From the NCBI RefSeq assembly GCF_002844595.1, contig NZ_PJNW01000002.1, positions 682,001-746,000 of the forward strand: 64,000 nucleotides of DNA, in the 5' to 3' direction. The notes below the pieces were generated by a model, which saw nothing but the letters and a program-made list of their open reading frames with translations, made no database searches and was not told the DNA's origin. The stretch comes from Pleomorphomonas diazotrophica. Lineage in GTDB: Bacteria > Pseudomonadota > Alphaproteobacteria > Rhizobiales > Pleomorphomonadaceae. This document shows positions 1 through 8,367 of this stretch, one piece after another; positions within the stretch are counted from its first letter, which is position 1; each line of letters starts with the position of its first letter. The position numbers and the translations under genes were made by a program.

Positions 1-27
1 TGGCTGAAGGTCGACGTCACTCCCTGA
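1..27 (+). CDS. 3' end of a probable amino-acid ABC transporter solute-binding protein (partial)
   Basis: The first eight codons in frame 1 read WLKVDVTP and then stop. Solute-binding proteins of the polar amino-acid family often finish with a similar G/K-V-D-x-T-P tail, and the next genes are the permeases and ATPase of such a system. Only the last residues are inside the window, so this call rests mainly on context. Confidence 0.4.
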   Translation, partial: WLKVDVTP

Positions 28-40
28 TGCACGACAGGAA

Positions 41-90
41 GCTCCCGGATCTAGCCGTCTCAGGCATGATCCGCTAAAGGGTCCGGGAGC
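41..90 (+). promoter_or_regulatory. Intercistronic inverted repeat after the solute-binding protein gene
   Basis: GCTCCCGGA at 41-49 is matched by its exact reverse complement TCCGGGAGC at 82-90, with a 32-base loop and no T-run. It lies in the 80-base gap between the binding-protein stop and the first permease. Stem-loops in this position commonly stabilise the upstream message or partly terminate transcription, so that binding protein is made in excess over the membrane parts. That role is inferred. Confidence 0.4.
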
Positions 91-108
91 GCCCGACGGA
101 GAGCCTTG

Positions 109-831
109 ATGTCCTGGATTGACCTGATCGGCTTCGGTGAGCAAGGCCGGGGCGGCATCCTCTTGTGGGCGATGGGCATGACGCTGGCAGTCACTGCAGC
201 GTCGCTGTGCATCGGGGCGGCGCTGGGCGCTGTCGTCGCGGCGGCCAAGCTGTCGGCCTCGCGCCCCGCGCGCTGGCTCGGCGATGCCTACACCACCGTG
301 TTTCGCGGCGCGCCCGAGCTTCTCATCATCTATCTTGTCTACTTCGGTGGCTCGCAGGCGGTCACGGCCGTCGGCAGGTGGCTCAACTACGAGGGTTTCC
401 TCGGACTGCCGTCCTTTCTCGCCGGCGCCGTCGCCGTCGGGCTGATTTCCGGGGCCTATCAGGCGGAGGTGTATCGTGGCGCCTATCAGGCGGTGTCTCG
501 CGGCGAGCTCGATGCGGCCCGGTCGATCGGCATGGGAACGCTGCTGCGCTTACGCCGCATCCTGGTGCCGCAGATCCTTCGGTTTTCACTGCCCGGTCTT
601 GGCAACGTCTGGCAGCTCAGCCTCAAGGACTCGACTCTGGTGTCGGTGACGGGGCTTGCCGAACTGATGCGGACCTCGCAGATCGCGGCCGGTTCCACCA
701 AGCAGTATTTCTTGTTTTTCATCGTCGGCGGGGCGCTCTACCTCGTGCTGACGACGCTGTCCGACCGCGTCTTCAACTTCGCCGAGCGGCGGGTGGCTCG
801 AAGCTTCCGCCACGGTCTCGGCCGCCACTGA
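109..831 (+). CDS. Polar amino-acid ABC transporter permease (HisQ/GlnP-type)
   Basis: A 240-residue integral membrane protein of the HisM/HisQ permease family. Hydrophobic segments occur near residues 15-45, 65-80, 100-120 and 190-215. The EAA loop with its conserved Gly is in the second half (E-L-D-A-A-R-S-I-G-M-G around residues 130-140), where the ATPase docks. ATG at 109 is preferred; a TTG directly before it would add one residue. It is followed after 13 bases by a second permease and then by the ATPase, so the two permeases probably form a heterodimeric channel for a basic or polar amino acid. The substrate cannot be read from sequence. Confidence 0.9.
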   Translation: MSWIDLIGFGEQGRGGILLWAMGMTLAVTAASLCIGAALGAVVAAAKLSASRPARWLGDAYTTVFRGAPELLIIYLVYFGGSQAVTAVGRWLNYEGFLGLPSFLAGAVAVGLISGAYQAEVYRGAYQAVSRGELDAARSIGMGTLLRLRRILVPQILRFSLPGLGNVWQLSLKDSTLVSVTGLAELMRTSQIAAGSTKQYFLFFIVGGALYLVLTTLSDRVFNFAERRVARSFRHGLGRH

Positions 832-844
832 GAGGGAGGACGCC

Positions 845-1582
845 GTGGATTTCGATATCGCCTTCCTCTTTTCCACCTTCATCAAACTGGTCGAAGCAGT
901 GCCGATGACGCTGGCGCTGTTTGCCTGTTCCGTCAGCCTCGGCGCGCTTTTTGCGCTCGGCATCACCTATTGCCGGGTATCGGGCGGGCTGCTGCTGTCG
1001 GGTTTTGCCCGCGCCTATGTGTTCGTGTTCCGCGGCTCGCCGCTGCTCATTCAGATGTTTCTGATCTACTACGGCCTCGGGCAGTTCCCCGCCGTGCGCC
1101 ACAGCCTGTTCTGGCCGGTGCTGCGCGATCCCTTCTCCTGCGCCGTGCTGGCGCTCGCCTTGTGCACCGCCGGCTATCAGGCCGAGATCATGCGCGGCGG
1201 CTTGCAAGCCGTGCCGGCCCGAGAGATCGAGGCGGGCAGGGCGGCCGGCATGTCCGGCCTGCTGCTGTTCCGGCGCATTATCGCGCCGATCGCCATCCGG
1301 CAGGCACTGCCGGCCTATTCGACCGAGATCATCCTGATGGTGAAGTCGACGGCGCTCGCCAGCCTCGTCACCGTCTGGGAAGTGACCGGCACGGCGCAAC
1401 GTCTGATTTCGCAGACCTACCGCACCATGGAGGTGTTCCTGGTCGCGACGCTGATCTATCTTCTGATCAATTTCATCATTGTCCGCCTGATGGCGCTTGT
1501 CGAATATCGACTGTCGCCGCACCTCAGGGAGCGGCCGGTTACGGCAAGCCATGGCGGACACCAGGGAGAGGTTCATGGCTGA
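845..1582 (+). CDS. Polar amino-acid ABC transporter permease (HisM-type)
   Basis: The second inner-membrane permease of the cassette, 245 residues. The GTG start follows GAGGGAGGA about five bases upstream. The EAA-loop motif is visible around residues 125-140 ([13 protein letters not shown]). The first half carries the F-R-G-S-P-L-L-I-Q motif typical of HisM/OccM proteins. Its last eight bases overlap the start of the ATPase gene, which indicates translational coupling. Confidence 0.9.
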   Translation: MDFDIAFLFSTFIKLVEAVPMTLALFACSVSLGALFALGITYCRVSGGLLLSGFARAYVFVFRGSPLLIQMFLIYYGLGQFPAVRHSLFWPVLRDPFSCAVLALALCTAGYQAEIMRGGLQAVPAREIEAGRAAGMSGLLLFRRIIAPIAIRQALPAYSTEIILMVKSTALASLVTVWEVTGTAQRLISQTYRTMEVFLVATLIYLLINFIIVRLMALVEYRLSPHLRERPVTASHGGHQGEVHG

Positions 1583-2354
1583 CGCCCCGGTACCGGCAAT
1601 TTCGGTCCGCAACATTCACAAGTCCTTCGGCCAGCACGAGGTTCTGCGCGGCATCTCGCTCGATGCCAACGACGGTGACGTGATCTCCATTCTCGGTGCC
1701 TCCGGCTCCGGAAAGAGCACCTTCCTGCGCTGCATCAATCTTCTGGAGACGCCGGACGAAGGCGAAATCACCGTTGCCGGCGAGACCATCGCCATGAAAC
1801 GGAACCGGGCTGGATCGCTGGTGCCGGCCGATCGCAAGCAGGTCGATCGCATCCGCTCCGAACTCGCCATGGTGTTCCAGAGCTTCAATCTCTGGTCCCA
1901 CATGACGGTGCTGCAGAACCTGATCGAGGGGCCGGTGCACGTGCTGAAGCGTCCCAAGGCGGAGTGCATCGCCGAGGCAGAAGCCCTGCTCGAAAAGGTC
2001 GGGCTCGCCGAGCGGCGCAACTACTATCCGGCCCATCTGTCCGGCGGCCAGCAGCAGCGTGCCGCCATCGCCCGGGCACTGGCCATGCAGCCGAAGGCGC
2101 TGCTGTTCGACGAACCGACCTCGGCGCTCGATCCGGAACTGGTGGGCGAGGTGCTGAAGGTTATGCGGTCGCTCGCCGAAGAGGGGCGCACCATGCTGGT
2201 GGTCACGCACGAGATGGCCTTCGCCCGCAACGTCTCCGACAGGGTGATGTTCCTGCACGAAGGCGTCGTGGAGGCCGACGGCGCGCCGGAGGATATCTTC
2301 ACCAACTCCGAGTCCGAGCGGTTCCGCCAGTTCATCGGCAACTTCCAGGCCTGA
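1575..2354 (+). CDS. Polar amino-acid ABC transporter ATP-binding protein (HisP/GlnQ-type)
   Basis: A 259-residue cytoplasmic ATPase that powers the two permeases upstream. Walker A is GASGSGKST at residues 41-49, the Q-loop FQS near 101-103, the signature LSGGQQQR at 155-162 and Walker B LLFDE near 176-180, followed by the switch His in VTHEM. ATG 1575 is chosen because AGGGAGAGG lies just upstream; an in-frame ATG at 1551 is possible. The insertion with K-x-V-D-R-I between Walker A and the Q-loop is typical of histidine/octopine-type ATPases. The lyase-like gene starts seven bases after the stop. Confidence 0.93.
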   Translation: MADAPVPAISVRNIHKSFGQHEVLRGISLDANDGDVISILGASGSGKSTFLRCINLLETPDEGEITVAGETIAMKRNRAGSLVPADRKQVDRIRSELAMVFQSFNLWSHMTVLQNLIEGPVHVLKRPKAECIAEAEALLEKVGLAERRNYYPAHLSGGQQQRAAIARALAMQPKALLFDEPTSALDPELVGEVLKVMRSLAEEGRTMLVVTHEMAFARNVSDRVMFLHEGVVEADGAPEDIFTNSESERFRQFIGNFQA

Positions 2355-2361
2355 GGGCATC

Positions 2362-3843
2362 ATGAGCGACATCGTCGTCGACACCCATCTCGGCTGGCGC
2401 GAGGTCGCCGCCGTTGCCGAGGGCGCGCGGCTCAGGCTCTCTGACGCTGCCAAGCGGCGCATCGCCGATGCCCGCGCCGTCGTCGAAGCGATCGTCGACA
2501 AGGGCATTCGCGCCTATGGCGTCAACACGGGTGTCGGGGCGCTCTGCGATGTCGTGGTTGACCGGCCGCTGCAACGGCAGCTATCGCACAACATCCTGAT
2601 GAGCCATGCCACCGGTATTGGCGCCCCGCTTGGCATCGTCGAGACGCGGGCGATCATGGCGACCGCCGTCAGCAACTATGCGCTCGGCCATTCCGGCGTC
2701 AGGCTGGAGGTCGTCGAGGCCCTGGTGGGGTTGCTCAATGCCGACGTGGCGCCGCTGGTGCCGGCCAAGGGATCGGTCGGGTACCTCAGCCATATGGCCC
2801 ACATCGCCCTGGTGTTGATCGGCGCCGGTCGCGCGAGGGTCGGCGACAAGACGGTAACCGGAGCCGAAGCGCTGGCAGCGGCCGGTCTCGCTCCGCTGGA
2901 GCTCGGGGCCAAGGAAGGACTGTCGCTGGTCAACGGCATTCCTTGCGCCACCGGGCTGGCAGCGCTGGCGTTGAAGCGGGCCAAGTGGGTGCTGGACTGG
3001 GCCGACGCCATTGCCGCCCTGACCATCGAGGCGCTGATGGGTAATCCGGCGGCCTTCGATCCGGTTGCTCTGTCACTTAGGGCGCCGTCCTCGCTGCAGG
3101 TGGTTGGTGCGACGTTGCGTGAGCGGCTTGCCGGCAGTGGCATCATTGCCGCCGGCGCGGGCCGCAAGACACAGGATGCGCTGTCGATGCGCGCAGTGCC
3201 ACATGTACATGGGGCAGCACGCGACGCTTTCGCCGTTGCGGCCGACATCGTGTCGCGGGAACTCGCCTCGGTATCGGACAACCCTGCCGTCGTCGGCATA
3301 CCGGAGGCGCCTGAGATTCATTCGGAAGCCCACGCCGTCGGCGCAGCCATGGGGCTGGCGCTCGATCACCTGGCGGTCGCCGTGGCCGAGGTGGCGGCAA
3401 TGTCGGAGCGACGCCTCGACCGCCTGGTCAATCCTCTGGTCAGTGGCCTGCCTGCGTTCCTTGCCGCCGATAGCGGCGTCAGTTCCGGCTTCATGATCGC
3501 CCAGTATGCGGCGGTGTCGCTGGTCAACGAAAATCGGCGCCTGTCGCTGCCGGCGAGCCTCGATGGCGGTATCACCTCGGCGCTGCAGGAGGACCATCTG
3601 AGCCATGCGACGCCTGCCTCGCTCAAGGCGCTCTCGGTGATCGAGAACGCAGAGGCCATCCTCGGCATAGAGCTGCTGGCTGCCGGCCAGGCTCACGAGT
3701 TTCGCCAAGAGGGGCGCGCCGAAGGTACCGACCGTCTTTATCGCCAGCTGCGCCATGTCATCGGCCCTTACGCAGACGGCCGTCCGCTTGCCGACGACAT
3801 GGCCTTGTCCGCCGATCTCATCCGCACGGCATCTCCGGATTGA
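2362..3843 (+). CDS. Histidine/aromatic ammonia-lyase family protein lacking the MIO-forming triad
   Basis: A 493-residue protein matching HutH over its whole length. Active-site equivalents retained are Tyr52 (AYGVNTG), His82 (SHATGIG), Asn191 (SLVNG), Gln271, Arg277 and Glu410 (QEDH). The loop that should read GSVGASGDLAPLAH, whose Ala-Ser-Gly cyclises into the MIO electrophile, instead reads GSVGYLSHMAH at residues 137-147, three residues shorter. The Tyr of the QDPYSLR motif is Leu274, and the GNFHAE segment is replaced. The frame is intact through this region, so it is not a frameshift. It sits seven bases after an amino-acid ABC transporter ATPase, so its ligand is probably the imported amino acid. 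It may catalyse another reaction or act as a binding protein; ordinary HAL activity is not expected. Confidence 0.8.
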   Translation: MSDIVVDTHLGWREVAAVAEGARLRLSDAAKRRIADARAVVEAIVDKGIRAYGVNTGVGALCDVVVDRPLQRQLSHNILMSHATGIGAPLGIVETRAIMATAVSNYALGHSGVRLEVVEALVGLLNADVAPLVPAKGSVGYLSHMAHIALVLIGAGRARVGDKTVTGAEALAAAGLAPLELGAKEGLSLVNGIPCATGLAALALKRAKWVLDWADAIAALTIEALMGNPAAFDPVALSLRAPSSLQVVGATLRERLAGSGIIAAGAGRKTQDALSMRAVPHVHGAARDAFAVAADIVSRELASVSDNPAVVGIPEAPEIHSEAHAVGAAMGLALDHLAVAVAEVAAMSERRLDRLVNPLVSGLPAFLAADSGVSSGFMIAQYAAVSLVNENRRLSLPASLDGGITSALQEDHLSHATPASLKALSVIENAEAILGIELLAAGQAHEFRQEGRAEGTDRLYRQLRHVIGPYADGRPLADDMALSADLIRTASPD

Positions 3844-3926
3844 ACAAACCGCGGGCGTCGTCCTAATAGATTACATTAAATTGTATATGTAAAATATTGA
3901 TATTAAACATTTATCGTCATCTTGTT

Positions 3927-4013
3927 AATGTTGTGAATCCATATTTCGCATGGTGCTCTTCATGTTCTGAGTCATGCGTCTGGCGCGATGCATATTTCTT
4001 CATGTTGTGAATC
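3927..4013. repeat. Three copies of a 13-bp motif in the AT-rich efe leader
   Basis: AATGTTGTGAATC (3927-3939), CATGTTCTGAGTC (3961-3973) and CATGTTGTGAATC (4001-4013) are spaced 34 and 40 bases apart. CATATTT also occurs three times (3940-3946, 3991-3997, 4043-4049), 51 and 52 bases apart. The stretch is much richer in A+T than its surroundings and lies between the lyase stop and efeU. Iterated motifs like this suggest a regulator-binding region; the regulator is unknown. Confidence 0.45.
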
Positions 4014-4046
4014 AAGTGGTGCCGACCCGCTTCGCTGGTACGCATA

Positions 4047-4065
4047 TTTGCGAATGACTCGCAAA
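4047..4065. promoter_or_regulatory. Candidate Fur-family operator upstream of efeU
   Basis: TTTGCGAAT-G-ACTCGCAAA is a 9-1-9 palindrome matching at eight of nine positions, with the GCGAATGA core common in Fur-type boxes. It lies 79 bases before the efeU start. A possible -10 TACAAT (4092-4097) and a TTGACA (4082-4087) lie just downstream. Iron control fits the genes that follow; the assignment to Fur rather than another iron regulator is inference. Confidence 0.5.
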
Positions 4066-4143
4066 AACACTGAGGATGCTATTGACAGGCCTACAATAAA
4101 TGTTGAAAGCATTTCTCATCTTATTGATCGGCAGGAGGCCGGG

Positions 4144-4989
4144 GTGCTGGCGCCGTTTCTCATCATGCTGCGCGAGGGTATCGAAGCCGCGCTGGTGACC
4201 GGAATCATCGCGAGCTACCTCAAGCAAACCGGACGAGGCGCCTTCTTGCCGGTCATCTGGGTTGGCGTGCTTCTGGCCGTGGCACTGTCATTGTTTGCCG
4301 GTGCCGCCTTGCAGCTGATGGCGGCCGAGTTTCCGCAGAAGGCGCAGGAGCTGTTCGAGGCGATCATCGGTTTCGTGGCGGTGGTCGTTCTGGTCAGCAT
4401 GGTGTTCTGGATGCGCCGGGCTGCCCGTTCGATCAAAGGCGAGTTGCACGGGGCGATCGACGCCGCGATGCGCGCGCCGAACGGCGCCACCTGGGCGCTG
4501 ATTGGGATGACCTTCTTCGCCGTGGGACGAGAGGGGCTCGAATCCGTCTTCTTCCTGCTCGCCGTGTTCCAGCAGAGCCCCGGCGCCGTTGCGCCGGCTG
4601 GCGCTCTTCTGGGCGTCCTTGTTGCGGTCGCGTTGGGGTATGCACTCTACCGTGGCGGCATCCGCCTCGATCTCAAGCGGTTCTTCCGCTGGACGGGCAT
4701 CTTCATTCTGGTCGTGGCGGCCGGGCTTGCCGCCGCCAGCCTGCGCAGCCTGCATGAGGCGGGTGTCTGGAACGTCCTGCAAGCACGCGTCTACGATCTG
4801 TCCGACACACTGCCGGTGTCGAGTGTCCTCGGGACCGTTCTATCCGGCGTGTTCAACTATCAGGAAGCGCCGACGGTCGGCGAGGCGGGGCTCTACGTCC
4901 TCTTCCTCGTGGTCACGCTGACGCTGTTTCTGAAGCCCGAGCGGCCGGCCTTTCTGAGGCCGGCAGTGAGCGGGACCGAAAAGGGGTAA
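4144..4989 (+). CDS. efeU: EfeU/FTR1-family ferrous iron permease
   Basis: Inner-membrane iron permease of 281 residues, close to the usual EfeU length. Both REXXE iron-binding motifs are present: REGIE at residues 10-14 and REGLE at 129-133, within a seven-helix layout. The GTG at 4144 is taken as start because AGGAGG at 4133-4138 has ideal spacing and the protein then begins as EfeU does; the reading frame is open further upstream but that stretch is AT-rich and not family-like. It begins an operon with efeO, efeB and a second M75 gene. Confidence 0.92.
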   Translation: MLAPFLIMLREGIEAALVTGIIASYLKQTGRGAFLPVIWVGVLLAVALSLFAGAALQLMAAEFPQKAQELFEAIIGFVAVVVLVSMVFWMRRAARSIKGELHGAIDAAMRAPNGATWALIGMTFFAVGREGLESVFFLLAVFQQSPGAVAPAGALLGVLVAVALGYALYRGGIRLDLKRFFRWTGIFILVVAAGLAAASLRSLHEAGVWNVLQARVYDLSDTLPVSSVLGTVLSGVFNYQEAPTVGEAGLYVLFLVVTLTLFLKPERPAFLRPAVSGTEKG

Positions 4990-4991
4990 GA

Positions 4992-6179
4992 ATGTCTTCG
5001 CCCGATCCGCAACGCGATGGCACCCCGTCGTCGCGACTGATGACGATTGCCCTTTTGGGGGCCGGGATCCTGGTGCTTGCCGGCGGCGGCGCCTTCTACC
5101 TGGCTTCCCAGAAAGTGGCCCGACCAGTCGAGGCCGGAGCGATCGCTGTTCGCGTCGGCGACAAGAGTTGCGAGCCGATGGACCTGACGGTACCGGCCGG
5201 ACGCAGCGTCTTCGAGATCGAGAATGCCTCGAACCGCCCGATCGAGTGGGAAATCCTCGATGGCGTGATGGTGGTCGAAGAGCGGGAGAACATCGCTCCT
5301 GGCTTTAGGTCACAACTTGCCACGCGTCTCAAGCCGGGTAGCTACGACATCACCTGCGGTCTCCTTTCCAATCCGCGCGGCAAGCTGACGGTGATTGCTT
5401 CGGCCCATTCGGAGGCGGAGAAGGCCAAGCCGCCGCTGAAGGCCTTCATCGGCCCCTTGTCCGAGTACAAGGTGTATCTGGTGCTGCAGTCGGGCCAGAT
5501 GATCCAAGCGACCAAGACGCTTCAGAACGCCATCGAGGCCGGCGATGTCGCGGCGACGAAAGCCGCTTACGGTGCCGCTCGCGTCGCCTATCGGCACGTG
5601 GAGTCGGTCAGCGGTCGTATCGCCGATATCGAGAATGCCATGGATCCGGTGGCCGCCTATTTGGCCGGACGCGAACAGGACCCGGCTTTCACCGGCTTCC
5701 ACCGCATCGAGTTCGGCCTCTGGCGGGAGAGTTCTGTCGCCGGCCTTAAGCCCATTGCGGACAAGCTCATCGCCGATGCTGCGACGCTTCGAGATCGACT
5801 GAAGGTCTTGAAGTTCGAGCCGGCCGATCTCTCGGGCAACTCGGCACGCGAGGCACGCCGACTGGCTGAGGGGCCGGTGATTTCCGGCGACAGCCTCTAT
5901 GCGAGCGATGACCTCGCGGAGTTCGCGGCTGCCGTCGATGGGCTCGAGAAGCCGGTGTCGCTGCTTCTGCCGCTGGTTGCCGAGGCGTCCCCCGAGACGG
6001 TCAAGACAGTAACTGACGCCTTCGCGGCGACAAGAGCTGAAATCGGCAAGCTCGGCGGCACCGGAACGCCGGTCGCCTACACCGATGTCCCGCCGGATGC
6101 CAGGAAGACGCTCTCCGCCAGTTTCATGGCGCTTGCCGACGCGATCGACCGGATCAATCCGGCACTCGGTCAGGAGTAA
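4992..6179 (+). CDS. efeO: EfeO: cupredoxin plus M75 (imelysin) periplasmic iron-binding protein
   Basis: A 395-residue partner of EfeU. An uncleaved-looking membrane anchor spans about residues 17-38. A cupredoxin domain follows (about 50-135), with Cys60 in CEPMDLTVPAG and the E-R-E-N-I-A-P-G-F and TCGLL motifs that are typical of EfeO. The M75 domain (about 150-390) has the HxxE iron-site motif HRIE at 237-240. It starts two bases after efeU and ends five bases before efeB. In the family model EfeO binds iron in the periplasm and passes it to EfeU. Confidence 0.92.
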   Translation: MSSPDPQRDGTPSSRLMTIALLGAGILVLAGGGAFYLASQKVARPVEAGAIAVRVGDKSCEPMDLTVPAGRSVFEIENASNRPIEWEILDGVMVVEERENIAPGFRSQLATRLKPGSYDITCGLLSNPRGKLTVIASAHSEAEKAKPPLKAFIGPLSEYKVYLVLQSGQMIQATKTLQNAIEAGDVAATKAAYGAARVAYRHVESVSGRIADIENAMDPVAAYLAGREQDPAFTGFHRIEFGLWRESSVAGLKPIADKLIADAATLRDRLKVLKFEPADLSGNSAREARRLAEGPVISGDSLYASDDLAEFAAAVDGLEKPVSLLLPLVAEASPETVKTVTDAFAATRAEIGKLGGTGTPVAYTDVPPDARKTLSASFMALADAIDRINPALGQE

Positions 6180-6184
6180 GCAAC

Positions 6185-7492
6185 ATGCGCGACCCCAAAA
6201 ACCTCCTACGTTCCTCGTACTCGTTCAACCGCCGCCGGCTGCTGACCGGGTTTGGCGCCACGGCCCTCGGCGGTTCGCTGTCCGGTGTGGTCCGCGCCGA
6301 AACCTTGCATCATTCCGTCGCCGACGCGCCGGTGGCCAATGCGGCAAGCCCAGAGGACAGTGTTCCCCACCTCGGCCTGCACCAGGCGGGCGTCGTCAAC
6401 GCGCGCCCGGCCAACGGCATGGTGGCGAGCTTCGATGTGCTTGCCAGGGATGCGGATGAGCTTGAGGCGCTCTTCCGCACCCTGACGGCGCGCATTGCCT
6501 TCCTGACCGTCGGCGGTCCGGTGCCCATGCTCGATCCGAAGCTGCCTCCGGCCGACTCCGGTTTGCTGGGGCCGGTGGTGCGGCCCGACAATCTGACCAT
6601 CACCCTATCGCTCGGCGCCTCGCTGTTCGACGATCGGCCGTGGCTCGCGCCGTTGAAGCCGAAGCATCTCACGCGCATGACGCGCTTTCCCAACGATGCG
6701 CTGGACGCCGACATCTGCCACGGCGATCTGTCGATCCAGATCTGCGCCAACACCCAGGACACGACCATCCATGCGCTCCGGGACATCATCAAGGCGTCGA
6801 GCCGCCAGATGATCCTGAAGTGGAAGCAGGAAGGCAACGTGCCGGTCATCACGCCTGGTCCGGATGGCCGGGCCGAAAGCGCCCGCAACTTCCTCGGCTT
6901 CCGCGACGGCTCGGCCAACCCCGACTCGTCGGATGCCGCGGAGATGGATCGGGTGGTCTGGGTGGGGCCGGACGAGGGCGAGCCGGCCTGGGCGACGGGC
7001 GGCAGCTACCAGGTCGTGCGCATCATCAGAAATTTCGTCGAACGCTGGGATAGAACGCCGTTCGGTGAACAGGAGCGGATCATGGGTCGCGCCAAGATGA
7101 CGGGCGCACCACTCGACCGCCGGGAGGGTAGCGAGTTCGACGTGCCCGACTACGCCAGCGATCCCGAGGGCAAGGCCACGCCGATGGATGCTCACATTCG
7201 CCTTGCCAATGCCAGGGACGAGGCATCGAGAGCCAACATCATCCTTCGGCGGCCGTTCAATTACTCGAACGGGGTCACCCGATCAGGTCAGCTCGACCAG
7301 GGCCTGTTGTTCATCTGCTACCAGGCGAACCTCGAGCAGGGGTTCATCACCGTGCAGCGCAAGCTCAACGGCGAGCCTCTAGAGGAATACATCAAGCCTG
7401 TCGGCGGGGGATTTTTCTACACGCTTCCCGGAATTCGCGATGCTTCCGACTATGTCGGCAGCTCGTTGATCGCCGCTGCGCGCGGCGCCTGA
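6185..7492 (+). CDS. efeB: EfeB: Tat-exported DyP-type haem peroxidase
   Basis: A 435-residue dye-decolorising peroxidase. A twin-arginine signal is visible (NRRRLLTGFG, residues 15-24). The DyP motif GFRDG is at 238-242, with its distal Asp, and the likely proximal haem His is His337 in HIRLANARDE. In EfeUOB systems EfeB oxidises ferrous iron in the periplasm, allowing EfeO/EfeU uptake at low pH and in air. The gene sits in its usual third place in the operon. Confidence 0.93.
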   Translation: MRDPKNLLRSSYSFNRRRLLTGFGATALGGSLSGVVRAETLHHSVADAPVANAASPEDSVPHLGLHQAGVVNARPANGMVASFDVLARDADELEALFRTLTARIAFLTVGGPVPMLDPKLPPADSGLLGPVVRPDNLTITLSLGASLFDDRPWLAPLKPKHLTRMTRFPNDALDADICHGDLSIQICANTQDTTIHALRDIIKASSRQMILKWKQEGNVPVITPGPDGRAESARNFLGFRDGSANPDSSDAAEMDRVVWVGPDEGEPAWATGGSYQVVRIIRNFVERWDRTPFGEQERIMGRAKMTGAPLDRREGSEFDVPDYASDPEGKATPMDAHIRLANARDEASRANIILRRPFNYSNGVTRSGQLDQGLLFICYQANLEQGFITVQRKLNGEPLEEYIKPVGGGFFYTLPGIRDASDYVGSSLIAAARGA

Positions 7493-7522
7493 TCCCACCT
7501 CATTTCTTGAAGGGAGACTGAA

Positions 7523-8341
7523 ATGCGTATTTCCGGCCTCGTTGGTGCCTCGGCGCTGGCGCTCGTTCTTTCATCCGGCGCCTTTGCCCAGGAGGCAAGC
7601 CTCGACCTCGTCGAGCCGATCGCCGAGTACAAGATCTATGTCTCGGAAAAGGTGGCCAAGCTCGTCGAGGACACCACGGCCTTCACGGCGGCCGTCAAGG
7701 CGGGAGAGGTGGACAAGGCCAAGGCTCTGTTTGCGCCGACGCGTCTCTCCTATGAGGCGATCGAGCCGATTGCCGAGCTGTTCTCCGACCTCGACGTGTC
7801 CATCGATTCGCGTGCTGACGACTACGAGAAGGCCGAGGCCGATCCTGAGTTTCCCGGCTTCCACCGCATCGAGTACGGCCTGTGGGAGAAGAACTCGGCC
7901 GAAGGCCTCGCGCCGGTCGCCGACAAGCTGCTCGCCGACGTCAAGGAGCTCGAGGGGCGCATCGCCTCGCTGACCTTCCCGCCGGAGAAGGTGGTGGGTG
8001 GCGCCGCCGTGCTGATGGAAGAAGTGGCGGCCACCAAGATTTCCGGCGAGGAAGATCGCTACAGCCACACCGACCTTTGGGACTTCCGCGGCAACTTCGA
8101 CGGCGCCCGCAAGATCGTCGATCTGGTACGGCCGCTGATTGCCGAGAAGGAGGCCGACTTCCTGAAGACGGTGGACGCCAACTTTGCCACCGTCGACACG
8201 ACGCTCGCCAAGTACAAGGACGGCGAGGGCTACGTCACCTACGACAAGCTCACCGAGGATGACCGAAAGGTGCTGGCGGCGGCGGTCAATACACTGGCCG
8301 AGGACCTGTCGACCCTGCGCGGCAAGCTCGGCCTCGACTGA
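7523..8341 (+). CDS. EfeM-type M75 (imelysin) periplasmic protein without cupredoxin
   Basis: A 272-residue protein with a cleavable signal (residues 1-22, cut near AFA-QE) and one M75 domain. Its HxxE motif GFHRIEYGLW (HRIE at 114-117) is nearly the same as that of EfeO. There is no cupredoxin domain, so it corresponds to EfeM, the form normally found in place of EfeO. Here it is fourth in an operon that already has a full EfeO. ATG 7523 has AGGGAGA upstream. It probably adds periplasmic metal-binding capacity. Confidence 0.85.
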   Translation: MRISGLVGASALALVLSSGAFAQEASLDLVEPIAEYKIYVSEKVAKLVEDTTAFTAAVKAGEVDKAKALFAPTRLSYEAIEPIAELFSDLDVSIDSRADDYEKAEADPEFPGFHRIEYGLWEKNSAEGLAPVADKLLADVKELEGRIASLTFPPEKVVGGAAVLMEEVAATKISGEEDRYSHTDLWDFRGNFDGARKIVDLVRPLIAEKEADFLKTVDANFATVDTTLAKYKDGEGYVTYDKLTEDDRKVLAAAVNTLAEDLSTLRGKLGLD

Positions 8342-8367
8342 GACTTGCTGAACCGGACCAATGAAGG

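Noticed and set aside
2779-2800. Frameshift or sequencing error as the cause of the missing MIO triad
   Set aside because: The frame reads correctly as ammonia-lyase on both sides, the change is a net three-codon loss, and the replacing residues YLSHMAH join smoothly to conserved sequence.
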